Assembly (NCBI GenBank): GCA_963969395.1
Contig: OZ017796.1
Location: forward strand, 14,386,501 to 14,450,500
Length of the DNA stretch: 64,000 nt
DNA from: Pseudoscleropodium purum
Taxonomy: Eukaryota; Streptophyta; Bryopsida; Hypnales; Brachytheciaceae
Direction: 5' to 3'
The translations under genes were made by a program, and so were the position numbers. This document shows positions 49,419 to 61,330 of this stretch, piece after piece (positions within the stretch are counted from its first letter, which is position 1; each line of letters opens with the position of its first letter). The notes beneath the pieces were generated by a model, which ran no database searches, was not told where the DNA came from, and saw only the letters and a list, made by a program, of their open reading frames with translations.

Positions 49419-50982
49419 TTCCAACTCATGATACCAAAATCAAACCGTGACAATACCAGTGCTTCATTAGGCTTTTAACCTCTACCAAATACTTTCGGTG
49501 AATTTCTATTTGTACTTGCCTGTTGTCAGTCGATTGAACATGTGCAGTGCAGTAGTATCGACAGGAGTGTCGCCGTGCTCAGTTCAATGAGGGTTGTCGC
49601 AGGGGATCTTCTACAGTTCCACAAGAACATTTTGAACATTCACTGCCACCTATTAACTCCACCTGCAAGTTCGCTCATTCACAAAACATTCTTCAGTTAA
49701 AGCCGTCACTTTACATGAGAGCCAGCTTGGATTCCTGGGAATAATGCATGTATGATATGAATAATATGTTAAGGATAAGAGAATCGTGGAGAGAAGCACA
49801 GTGGACCCAAATTTCAAGGGGGTGGGGAGTGTCAGATGAGCAGTGGAATGTTCTGCACCATGATTTGCACGGATTATAATATCCACACCTAATTGCAACC
49901 CTCTACAGTGGAGCAGCAGACCCCTGAAGGTTCTTACTTGAAAGAATGTACACATCTTAAGCATGGGAGCTCAGGGGCAATTTTGACTACACCTATAATC
50001 AGCCGTTTGAAAATTCATGGTTTGTTCACATAGTGTCCAAAGAATACTAAGAGAACCTACTAAGAGCCAACCAAAACTAAGACAATTCAAGAATAGGACC
50101 CATGCAGATGCTTATCTGGAAGCTTTGGGGAATGGATACCATAAAAAGCTCAATCACGGCACTGAAGGACATATCTCAAAAACAGCAGAAAATTCCCGCC
50201 AGCAGGTAGCAATCAATCAGCCAGGGATTCCCTTCCAATCCAAAAGGGCCAGACACGACAACTAGGAAATCAGAGAGAGCTTGCGCCAGCAAAGCACTGT
50301 TTATAACCACAAAGGGCTGTACAATATAGCCATTACCTACTGGAAACAGGTGGAAAGAAGGGTGCTCTAAACACACCCCGCCGTACTAGTCAGATGCTGT
50401 ACACTGAGAAGCTGCACTACCACTCTACTCACCTAGAGGCTACAGGGAGGGAGCTAGCTCGGCTATACGGAGAACTAGGTCCGCTTATCAGGAATATTAC
50501 ACTCAAAAACCTCCCAAACGAACTAGCTGGCTAGGTCCGTGTCTCTGAGAGACTCCTGTAGAAATACGGTAGCAACAAAGAGCACTCTCCAGTAGAGATT
50601 CAATTAGAACTCAAGGCGGTGACTGTAGCATTTGAGGGAGGGAAGGCGGGGGGAGATCTACTGGAGGTAAAAAAGAAACACACAGGTCAGCGAGGAATGA
50701 GTTCCGAATGCCAATGCATTCGAACTTCCCCTCAAAAGCAGTGGCGTCACCCCAGGCATGGCACAAACTTGGAAATTTGTACAGACCACTGTTATTTTCT
50801 GTAGATACTCGGACCCATCATCTACAGTTATCGCTGTAGATCGTTTAAGACTCTTTCCACATACAAGACAGTGAAAAATCCGGTTCCTAGTTGGTTTCTC
50901 TCAGGGTCGTAGAAACATGATGCAATTTAAGGAGCAGATCGTCAAATCAAGCGTCAAGCCTCCTTGCGACTGCAAAATACCC
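49419..50982. other. Convergent region between OEP16 and the bHLH gene
   Basis: Balanced composition and no supported gene. It should hold the 3' UTRs of OEP16 (+) and of the bHLH gene (-). Open frames here (for example 49653-49964 minus, 50017-50265 plus) show no domain. Confidence 0.45.
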
Positions 50983-53692
50983 TCACAGTTCAACCTTCAT
51001 GTGCCCCACTGGAAGTTGAGCTGCAATCAATACAAGCACAGGTTTCATCAGTCCATAGAACGCTACACCGAAAGGCAATTCATGTGGATCAAACTAATCC
51101 TATAAAGTTCTTTTTAAGTCTAGCAACAAGTCTGAGGATAAAGTCAGCACAATTGACAAAATGATACACATGTAAGCGAAGCAAATCACTTGATTGAGTT
51201 CATCGGCAAACGTACAATGAAGACCGTCCAGAATAGATGATCCAAAACGACTCGGATGGCCGAAACCCATCGGATTCACAATGCTTTGCAGCTCGCCGTC
51301 CCAACCAATGGACTGCAGAAAAACAAACCAACAGCTTGAGAAACTGCACAGAAACATCTACCAAAACAAGCCAAAAGATGCAGTTATTGCTGTTGCATGG
51401 TTGAGATGTTGGCGCTACCTGAGAGACATCGTCGCCGAAGGTCTCCACTCTGGTCAATCCCGAAGAGGCATTGTTGGGCGCACTGTTAGCCCGGCGAAGG
51501 TACCCATCCAAGGAGCTCGCCCCCATGGCCCGAAAATCCAGACCACAATGCATGGCGTTGCCCTGCTCCTGTTGCTGATGCTGATGCTGATGTTGCTGGT
51601 GTTGCAGGTGCCGGTGTTGCTGGTGTTGCTGGTGTTGTTGCTGGTGCTGCTGATGCTGCTGGTGTTGCAACATGCTAAACGTGGCGGTGGATTCCGACAC
51701 CCCAAGGGTCGAAGAGCCGGACAAACGAGACTGTAGAAGCTCTTTGTTCAAGACGCTGTCGTAGCTGTAGTCGAGGCGTGCTTGAGCAGGGCCCGGGTTC
51801 ACCGACGCCAGCTTCATGGACAAACTCTCCACTTGCCGTTGCAGGGACTGCACATAGTTGATGATTTCGTCCAGCATAACGGCCTTGCCCGTGACTTTGC
51901 TGCACCCCGGGACGAGGTCCTGCAAATACTTCATGCGCTCGCTGATCTTCTCCCTCCGAACCTGAAGAGCATGACATGAGGCGCATGTTAAAGGAATGGC
52001 ACTATTAGGAATTGTGCGTGGGAGGGACTTGAGGAGGGGCTTGAAAAGGAGCTTACCCTTTCAGCCAGGCTATGGCTGTCCGTGGCTTGGCCGCGGCGAG
52101 CCCTCACGTGGATGTAGTCCTGCTTGGACAGGTCCTTGTGGTGGTTCTTGTGACTGCCGGTGCTCTCCTTGTGCGCTCGGGGGCTGCTGCCGGAGTCGCC
52201 AGAGTTGTCACTGGAGCTGCGCTCCGCCTTGGTCTTCGCTTCGTCGGCCTTGTCGGTGCGCGATGTATTCTCGCCTCTCTCGCCCCTCCACCGCTTCGGT
52301 TGGGAGTCCACCACATTCACCGCCTGCAGGCATTTATCGAGAAGAATTCTACGTAATCAGCTCACGGACCAAGCTCACAAAAACAGAGCCAATCTCGACA
52401 TTTCAGATGGGTTCAAAGAAGATGGTAGCAGCTCGTGTCAAATTTGGAGTGCGATGCGATTGCGTTACCTTGGAGTCGACATCCGGCTTGTCCGGGGAAT
52501 TCTTCCGTTTGCGGCGATCGCTGTCGTCGCTTCCGGAAGGTGACCTCGCAGGCGACGCGGCAGGGGAGCTGAATCCGTGTCCCCCTCGCTGAACGCTTGC
52601 TGGTTGTTCAGCAGAACAGGAATTCGTAGGTTCCCGTGCTGCTGGTGCTTCGGCCAGCACATGGATGGTCTCCACGGCGGCCAAACTTGCTCCCTCAATG
52701 GCTTCCAACTCGGGTTGCACACGCGCAGCGCCGGGCGGGCTCTTGTCATCGATCGTTCTCACACCGGTGTCCACCTCCATGTCGCATGACCTCTCCGCCG
52801 CTGCGACTGCAGCTGTGCCAGCAGCCGCAGCGGCAGCGGCGGTCGCCGAGGCCACCGCGGCTTTCGTCGTCTCCTCCATCTCGGTGGCCACGGCCGCCGC
52901 GAACTTCTTCGCCACCGAATTCAGGCTACTCGGGAGGGTCTTCGACAACCTACCGCCACTCTCCGCGGATCGCGACCGCGGCTTCCCCCCGTCGTTCGCC
53001 GACAATGGCAGCGTGATCTGGGCGTACTTCCCACTCCCGAAGCTGGAAAATTTCGCCGCGCGCTCAGCGAAGGCAGGATCCGACGTGAACTGCGTCAAGC
53101 AATGTGACGTCGCTAGCCCCACCCCCGGCTGCAATGCCAACCCGCCCTTGGATGGGTCAACCGTAACCCCACCCGCGACGTCTATCGCGCCCCACCCGGG
53201 CTTCGGCCCCCCCACCCGCCCCGCCATCATCTCTCGGATCCTCGCATTCTCCATAATGCCCCCTCGCAACGGCGCCATCGCCACGGGCGCCAGGTACTTG
53301 TACCCCGCCGAGGACGCGGATTTCGAGTCCAGCAGCTGCTGCCAGTCACTGCATACCATCCCGGATACCAGCAGCTCCGCCTGCTGCTGCTGCACCCCGC
53401 CAGCAGCAACCCCCGCCTGGAGCATTTGCACCATCTCGGCCTGGCCCCAGTAGCTACCCGTGGGACTCGTGGTGGCCGACCGCGAGCTGAACGCCCCTGG
53501 CGCGCCTCCGGTGTTGCCCCCCGATGTCGTCGTGCACTCCATCAGCTTCTCCAAGCTGGACAGCGAAGTCATGGAGTCCGTGGGCGACATGGCCGTGCTC
53601 CGGTACGACGCCGGGATGCTCAACGACCGCGACAGCAGGCCCCCGCCGTACGTCGTCGCCGCTTGATCTGGCGCTGGTGCCATGAATGTCAT
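50983..53692 (-). CDS. bHLH transcription factor, group XII (CIB/BEE-like)
   Basis: Five exons on the minus strand (52469-53692, 52057-52323, 51419-51961, 51216-51312, 50983-51020) join in frame to 722 residues. The domain at about residues 485-548 ([20 protein letters not shown], then [26 protein letters not shown]) has the His-Glu-Arg set of a G-box binder and the [10 protein letters not shown] signature of plant group XII, which includes the CIB and BEE regulators of light and hormone responses. The last two exons give [10 protein letters not shown] and the C-terminal GHMKVEL found in many group XII proteins. This favours splicing at the GTACGT after 51216 over reading on to a stop at 51100. 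The N-terminal 400 residues are Ala/Ser/Gly-rich with an Ala run, residues 450-480 are Ser/Lys-rich, and a Gln/His tract lies at about 595-630. Codon use is GC-rich. The product should act in the nucleus as a dimer. Confidence 0.92.
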
Positions 53693-54640
53693 TCCGGTCC
53701 AATTTCAAGCCTCCCCAGCCAGATGCGCGCCCTGCACACGCCAACCCCGAATCCCTCTCCTCTGCCGGCTCCTCTCACCCCACCCCACCCCACCCAGCTC
53801 CACCCCCCTTCCTCGCAATCTCAAAACACGAGCTCCCTCCAATCTCCACAATACCAACAAAATTCAAACTCCGCCACTTCGCCTCCGTGGTAGCGTTCGC
53901 CGCGGCGCTGGCTCCCCAACTAATATCTCACCCACGGTCACTCGCCCACGCACATCTCATCTAATCCCGACCTGGTGGATGCCAATTCCGCGCGCGCTCC
54001 AACGAGCTCAACCAATTTCTCGCTGGAACGGACGCAAACAACAAGAAGCGCCCACGCCCACTTGGGCTACCGGGGCAGAGCTAGTTACGATACCGCTCCA
54101 ACGCGAGGCTCCTAGTGTTGTACACCACCGTGACGCGCCTACAGCGAGGAATCGAATTTCGCCAGGCGAAGAGAGGCTAAGCAGCAATCTAGTGCGTTGC
54201 GTTGCGTTGTTGCGGTGGAAGCGTCTTGTGCATTTCAAGCGCGAAGCTTGTGTGTGAGTTGTGTGTGTATGTAGCCAATTCTTACTAGTACTCCTTAGCT
54301 GTGTGGGTCGACGCTGCTTACTAGTAGTGCTTAGTAGTACTGCCTGGCTGCTGTAGAGGGCGGGCGGGCGGGTGGGCGGGCGGGCACTCCGGGCAGGCGG
54401 ACGGGACGGGAAGGGAAGCCTGGATGGCGGGACCGACCGGCTCGCCCGCGCCAGGCCAAGGCCAAGGCCCGGCTGGGTGCGGGACTGCGGACCAGGTGCG
54501 CGCCTGCGCCCGGGAGGCGCGGACCTCGGGACGGGTCGGCACGCGTCGGAGCGGGTCAGGTCGGGTTCTGTCGTGGTCTGCACCCGCGATTCAGAAGGCT
54601 CCCATACTGCAGAGGGCTAGCACGTGAGGCTCTGGGTCTC
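53693..54640 (-). promoter_or_regulatory. GC-rich 5' region of the bHLH gene
   Basis: The 900 bp before the bHLH ATG is C-rich near the gene (CACCCCACCCCACCC at about 53778) and strongly GC-rich at 54360-54560 with GGGCGGGCGG runs. It probably contains the leader and promoter. Open frames on both strands are compositional and show no domain. Confidence 0.5.
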
Positions 54641-57600
54641 TTGCCCCCCTGGGAGGGTGACTCATTGGGACCCTTTCCCCGTTCCCCCATTCATTTGGCT
54701 GGGCAATTTGGAATGGGAATTATGGCCTGCCTGTCCTTCCTCTGGCTGGATCAAACTTATCACAAGCACCATTTTCCTTCTGCGCTACCCTTAAGCTTAG
54801 CTGGGAAGCTTAACCTAACCCAACCCAACCCAACCCAACCCAACCTGTGCTGTGCTGTGCAAGCCTGTAAGGTAAGGTAGAGGACTACACCTTAGAGGGA
54901 GGTGGGGTGAGGTGGGGTGGGGTGGGGGAGAGAGAGACTGATTCGACCTTCCATTCCACCGGAGTTGGTATGTTACGTACTGTAGTACTTGGGGTAAGTT
55001 CAGCTTATGTTGACATGGTAGGGTCAACATCCCAATTGCACGAAACGGAAGCAGGAAAGGCTGCCGGACTGAGTGGATGATGCAGGCTTGTGCACAGGGC
55101 TTTGTTTTTTTCATTTATTTGGGGGCAGTGCAGAAAGCGATCGCCTTTCCCTTGGAGGGATGCAGGTGCAGGCAGACATTTATAGAAATATGGAGGAAAC
55201 GTACGTACAAATTGCAGAGGAAACCCCAATTAGTCATCCAAGGGAGCGCACATCCATCCAGAAAAAAGAGCAGGATTGTCCTTTGAGTATGGACATCAAA
55301 TGGGGTACAAGACCAGGGACTAATTTATTGCAACTTGGATAAGTGCTTTTCTTTCTGGAATCCAAATGAAGAAATGGAGAACTGCTTCTTTCTTCTGCAA
55401 GCTAGATTTGGGGACAACGAGCTCTCCATGTACAAAGGTCAAGCCAAAAGAAAGAAACTTTAGTAGAAAGGTTGGTGGTCTTTGGGTGCCAAAGAATAGT
55501 GCCAAAGCATGGCACCAAGGTCCTTATTGGCATCACCTCTTCAAGTGCCAATATGGACCTTCAACACCACATTGTGACATTGTCTACTACTAACCAAAGA
55601 CTTTTTTTCTACCAAGGTATTCTGCTTTCCTCTTTCATAAACAAAATCATCCCACTCCAATTGTGACCCTATTTTTTGACGCATCTATGCCTTATTGCAT
55701 TTTAATGGAGTGAAAAGTTTACTAGCTTAGCATTTTGACAACTTTAGGAGTGTAAAATTGGGATTGGAATCAGGATGAAAAGTTACATGTGCTCAATTTT
55801 AATAAAAACCAATATATAGATTCTACACATGGCAAAAGGGTCATTCATTATTCCACAATCTTGAGGGATACTTTTGGATTACCATTGCAACCATGTAGGA
55901 AGTTATAAGAACCACGTTAGAATCCAAATAAATAAGAATAGTAACTCCTAGGGACAACAATGGGAAGCTTCAATACTTTGAAAAATCCTTTGATATAAAT
56001 TTCAAAGAATTTACATCTATTGTCACAAAGTTGTGCAAATAGGTCAAGAATAACACAAGGCCTTCGTTGTAGAAATGATTTGTGTATAATCTCCTTATAC
56101 CCTTAATTCCCTTAAATAATATTAAATTTATTCTTGAATTCACTTTTCCCAACTCCCTATCCTATAATTTCCACAATAATCTAAAAATTGCCATAAGCTA
56201 TCTTCCACCTAGCATAAATGATGGATAGTCACTCCAAATGCCTTGAAACTTTGCTATAATGTAGATCATCTTGTCAAGTACTCATGTATGAATTTTCATT
56301 TGATTTAAGATATTGACCAACTTTAGAAGACATTTTTCCACTATTGACTTTTTCTAAATCATGGCCCCTATACCTTAGTCGTATTATGTATATAACTAGT
56401 AGGTCTCATATCCATTGTAGCCAAGTTTTTTATACAAGGTAGGAGATAAGTTAGGTAGTAAATAAGTTAAGAAAAATCATGTCTAGACATATTACAAAAA
56501 ACTCAATAAGTTTGAAGCTTGTAAGTGAATCCTTTGTTGGTTGCCTTAGGTTGCCTTCCAAACACTTGGCCATTTTGAAGCTTCATATCTCCTTCTAAAA
56601 AATAGATTTACAAATGCAAATTGACATCACTAACAATAAATGAACTATTCAAAAATTTATATCCAAATTTTGCTCTATTCAACACTTTATTAAAATTCAA
56701 ACCTAAAATTCCTCATTTCAAAGATTTTTTTGATAATAAATCACCAACAAATGTACAATTTAGCACCTAAGTGCATTCAACACCTCAAAAAACACCAAGA
56801 ACTAAGAGAGAGAAAGGACCAACTGCCGCCTCTAAGTATTCAACCACAACTTTACTCCTGACCATGTTAATTTCAACATCACCTACTAATCAACTATTTA
56901 TCAATTTACAACTAACAAAAACTCCCAATACTACACACATCCTTAGCATATGAAGATGCCTACTTCAAATAGGTAGATTGCCCACATCACAACAACATTA
57001 ATAATTATAAAATATTTATATTAGAACTTTGAAAAAAGTTTTTTCACATGACTTTGTAAATGCATAGTCCATCTTTCCAATAAAATCTACCAAAATGTAT
57101 AAGTCTCAAAATTTGCACAAAATAAATGAATTTTAAAATTTATTCAAAATTATGTGAAATAATAATTTTTTAACTCTAAAAAACAAGAACAAACTTTTAC
57201 ATGTTGTAGACATGACAACTATGGTAAATTAGACATAACATCAAACCACTAATCCAACTTTCTATTATGTTTACTTATCGTTTATCCCTAAATGCCTATA
57301 ATTTAATGATTGTTGTCCAACTTTGGGGGGTTGTTGCATAAACAAAGATTTTAGCATACAACAAATCTAGTGCCACAAACAACATTAAATATGCTATTAA
57401 ACCAAATTAAGAATGCATAATAAACACACCTTCAAAAGTTGAGAAGCTAAGAATCTACATAGTTAAAAATCAAACGGTCTTCACTTTACAAAAAGGGAAT
57501 CTAAAAGTGCAATTGTAATTCAAGAAGAAGTGAAGACTTTATGAAAGATAAAACACCATTCCTAAGCAAAGCCAAACACACACTTTTTTCTCTAAAAACA

Positions 57601-57890
57601 CTGCAAAACTGAACTTTATATAAATGTCAATATTTGGGTTATTTTTTTAGTCTTACCAACTATTTTCTTTGATTTTCCATATTGAATTGTTTTTTCAAGT
57701 ACGAAATCCGATCATTCTTTCTATTTTTTTATCTTAAATAAAAAATTTATAGATTTTTTTTTCACCATTTTTTTGCTAATGTTTTCAAATTGCAAGTAGT
57801 TTTTTTTTCCCTAGTTTCATTAGGAGACTTTGAACTAGCCACTAATTTTTCATGAACACTACAAGCTTGCAATGCAAAGTTTTGGAAGAC
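54640..57890. other. Intergenic; short CAACC run, then AT-rich DNA
   Basis: At about 54818-54845 there is a run of CCAAC/AACCC pentamers, followed at 54897-54925 by GGTGGGGTGG repeats. From 55650 the DNA becomes very AT-rich. The plus frame 55366-55593 has no recognisable domain. No gene supported. Confidence 0.45.
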
Positions 57891-57894
57891 TGAC

Positions 57895-58090
57895 TTCCTC
57901 ATTTGTCCTCCCAAAGTTATTCTAGGAGTGCAAGTAAAAAAAAGCCCCCTTGTTTTGTGCTTGATTAATTTATCTTCTACACCTCTATTCTCTAATTTGA
58001 GGCCTCTAATTCCAAACATGAATTTGAAATTTGCAAATTTTATTGTACATGACAAATAAAAAGTTCTTGTGTTTTTCCCAAGGGTAAAAT
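57895..58090 (+). repeat. Dispersed repeat, third copy of the 33.1-33.6 kb family
   Basis: AGTTATTCTAGGAGTGCAAG, AAAAAAAGCCCCCTTGTTTT, TGCTTGATTAATTTATC, ATGAATTTGAAATTTGCAAA and AATAAAAAGTTCTTGTGTTT follow the order of the tandem units at 33079-33569. Confidence 0.7.
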
Positions 58091-59085
58091 CAAAGACAAG
58101 CCATAAGGTTTGTTCACCCTAGCCCAATGGAAAATGGGACAAAAGCATTTTGTCAAGTATAAAATGACCCAAATAAAAATCACTCAAATTCAATAGAAAG
58201 GTTGGTTTGACACTAGATAAATTTATGATGAAGGTGACTACACCTAAAATTGCTATTAATATCAATTGAGCAATTCAACATGGTTCCTATTAATATCATT
58301 GAAAAACTTTTACTGAGTCTTGTTGGTAGTTCAAAGGGGATTCTAGATTCTCTTAGAAAGCATTTTCTGGCCCCCATTATGAATGATTTACAAATTTTGA
58401 AAGTACTTAAAATAGAATTTAGGGTAATCAATCATGAATAGTGGAAGTACATTTTAACCAAGAATCTAGACTGTGTAGTTTTTAGAAAGGTGTATCGTAC
58501 TGTAAATACCTTAAAAGCTGATTAGTGTTTTGAAAAAAATAAAAAAAATAAAGCCTGATTGGTTACTGTTGACTCCGGTGAAATCCAATTCCTGTTGCCG
58601 TGATGAGACAGATTTGTGGTTTAGGCATTGGCCAGAAATTTTGCCGAATAGAAATTGGTGATTAGAGAGAACCTTTCCAAGACCTTTTTCACTTTTCACT
58701 TATTATTTGGCTTGGGACTTGGACTGACTTCAGTTATGGTTTCCTGTACTTTAAGTACTGTAACTTAAAGTGTACAGTGTACACACCCCTGGTGGCCTTT
58801 GACATATGATAAGTAAGCTTACATGGACCCCCAGTCATTGCAATTCTTGAGGGCGTGATTTGGGTATTTTGTTTGGTACATGTATTACCGGGAAAAAGCA
58901 GTGGATACTACAAAGAAACTAAGTAAACCCTCCTCAGGTATTACTAATCCATTAGTTGTATTATTGGTACCATTACAAAGCCCTTGGCAAGGAGGGGTTT
59001 GTAGGCTTCATTTTGTGGCATTTTGACCTATGGTGTAAAAGTTATTGAATTTTAAAATTTTTTAAAATTAAAAATTAGAAAATGA
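58090..59085. other. Intergenic, no gene seen
   Basis: AT-rich with a slightly more balanced part at 58555-58960. No open frame longer than about 75 codons and no recognisable motif. Confidence 0.4.
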
Positions 59086-59087
59086 TT

Positions 59088-59520
59088 TTCACTTTCATTT
59101 TTATCATGGCAATGGCACAAGGTACATTAGTACACCATGAAATAAAGTTTGTACATCCCTCCTGACAAAGAGCTTTCAAATGGTACCCAAAATGTAACTA
59201 TGGGAGATATGGTTAAGGAAATCTCAATTTAACAAACAAAACAAAACAAAACAAACAACCTAACATAAGGTATGGATGGTGTATCTTGTACCATTGCCAT
59301 AGTCAAAATAAAAGTAGAAATAATTTGCTAATTAAAAAATAACTCAAAAGTTCATAACTTTCATGAGGTCCACATGCCATGAAACAAAGTTTGTACACCC
59401 TTCTTTGCAAAGAGCTTACTAGCAATACAAAGAATATGACTAGGGGATGCATTGTCCCGAAGATGTCACCATGACAAACAAAACAAAACAAATAGCCTAA
59501 CTTAAGGTACGGAATTGAAG
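59088..59520 (+). repeat. Two tandem relatives of the 20.3-kb repeat
   Basis: Units at 59088-59275 and 59287-59520 each carry CATGAAA.AAAGTTTGTACA, CAAAGAGCTT and a run of AACAAACAAAACAAAACAAA followed by CTAAC.TAAGGTA. The left edge of the first (ATGGCAATGGCACAAGGTAC) is the inverse of the left edge of the second (TCTTGTACCATTGCCAT), so the first unit is flanked by a short inverted repeat. Confidence 0.7.
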
Positions 59521-60551
59521 CAAACACCCAAGTGTGCAAGGTGCTTAAAAGCATGATGTTCTTTCCATTGTACTAATTATTGAAGAAACAATTTTTGAAC
59601 AAAAATAACAAATTTTTTTATCCCTTATAACTTTTGTATATAATATCCATTTCATGCATTCTTTGGTGCATTGAAATTCCTTTTCATATGTCAATTACAA
59701 TATTATTTTTGGCTATCAATCTAATAATGAAAATAATGCACAATAGAAAAAAAAAATGAAGCTTCTAAGTCTCCCTATCTTAGTCAACTTTATTAGTTTG
59801 GAGGTTGGTGTCAAAAGAATTTTGGGATTGCTGAGCTGATTTGCAAAGAATTTGTAAGAATTTTATCAAAACATATATTTCAAAAGTTTGGTTTTTGTCC
59901 CACATGATAACCCACATCGTAAGTTTAGTTTTGTCTTATTGTAATTTTTTATAAAATTAGATTCTACATGATTCTTTTGAGTAAATTCTTTGTTTAAAAA
60001 TCAATTACAAAAATATTTTAAAATAGTACTCCGGAGTATGAAATTTTACTTTGAATAGAGATATTAGTTGTAAGCCTAATGATATAATTGTTGTAATCCT
60101 TGAGCTCAAGTTAAGAGAAATTCAAGTGAAAATATTCAAAAGTAATTTGTTTCCAATCTTTTAAGATGTTCCATTCAAAGGGACACAAAAAGTTGAAATT
60201 TTATAATTTTTAGAAATTTCAAAATGGAATACAAAGTAGACTATAAGAGTCACATTTTATCAATTGAGCTTAATAACATTAAAAATCAAGAAATATGAGA
60301 GAATTTAGTCTTTGACTTTGGAAATGTTAATCAAGTTTGTATCTTGGGAGGCATTTCATTTGAAAAAATTCTCCCTACACACTGTTCATACAATGCACCT
60401 TCTTCCCCCAAGGAGTGGTATGTCCTTCAAGGATTAATTTTCCTTGCTCTAAATACATTTGGTAACACTTTTTTTTAACATTTAGGTCATCCTTGATGCA
60501 CTCCAAAATTTTCTCCTCCAAATAAACTTCTAATTTTTCATTGTTTTATAA

Positions 60552-60665
60552 TTAAAACTTGAAATTTCTAACAATGGTCCAAGCACATCCCAAAGTACTT
60601 TGAATAGGGAAAAAAATTCAAATTTAGACACTAGAAAATGAAAATAAACCACTTCAAATGCTAGC
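60552..60665 (+). mobile_element. Partial copy of the 26.8-kb foldback MITE
   Basis: One arm plus the centre is kept: TTAAAACTTGAAATTTCTAA, AAAGTACTTTGAATAGG, then AATGAAAATAAACCACTTCA, which matches the inverse of the centre of the element at 26779-27095. The second arm is missing or unrecognisable. Confidence 0.65.
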
Positions 60666-61066
60666 TTAATGACAAAAATTATAGAAGTTTTAGGTAAATT
60701 ACAACTACCAATGCTCATTGTACTCCAAATTTGGTTGTTCATTGTAGTGATTGGTTAGAATTCATATACTAAATCCTATGTCTAGATTTGATTATTAATC
60801 ATGTAAAAAATTTATACTTTAAATTTAAGAAATGACACTTTAGAAGTGATTTGGTAGGAAGATCTTCTTTGGGGATTTAGGAAGTGTGCATATACTTAGC
60901 AAGTTCTATGACCTTTGGGCTCAAGTAGTGAAAGATGCTAGATTTCAAATAAATTTATACCAAATAAAATTGCATCAATTAGAAAAATATATAATGAAGG
61001 TTCATAAAAAAGCCTTGCATCCCTATTCTAGAAATTTGATAAACATTTGAGAACTTTAAGTTGGCT

Positions 61067-61330
61067 TAACCCCTAGAGGTTTTTGACTATGTTTTCACCA
61101 AAAACGCTCTAAAACTGCCATTTCTAGTGCAAGTACCCAATGTTTGAAAAAAAAACATTTTTAAACACAAGTAACCATAGGATCTTGTAGTAAATATTTT
61201 GAGAAGATGTGGTAAAAATTTCAGAAATTTTCACCATGTCGATTGCAAGATATTAGCATTTGAATTCACAAAAATCTTTTTTTTTCCCCTGAAAAAATCT
61301 AGGCAACTGCACTTCACAAGGTCACATTTG
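61067..61330 (-). repeat. Dispersed repeat, inverted partner of 15555-15815
   Basis: TTGACTATGTTTTCACCAAA, AACGCTCTAAAACTGCCATT, CCATAGGATCTTGTAG and GCAACTGCACTTCACAAGG are the reverse complement, with scattered changes, of the segment at 15555-15815. Confidence 0.75.

Noticed and set aside
51281..51736. Plus-strand open frame rich in Leu/Met opposite the bHLH gene
   Set aside because: It is the complement of the Gln/His tract and its flanks; the minus strand has the conserved domain and splice structure.
52665..53453. Long plus-strand frame of 262 codons opposite bHLH exon 1
   Set aside because: It is a shadow frame of GC-rich, Ala/Ser-rich coding sequence, with no domain of its own.
54818..54845. 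CAACC run considered as telomeric repeat
   Set aside because: The unit is a pentamer and not the plant CCCTAAA heptamer; it is a short microsatellite.
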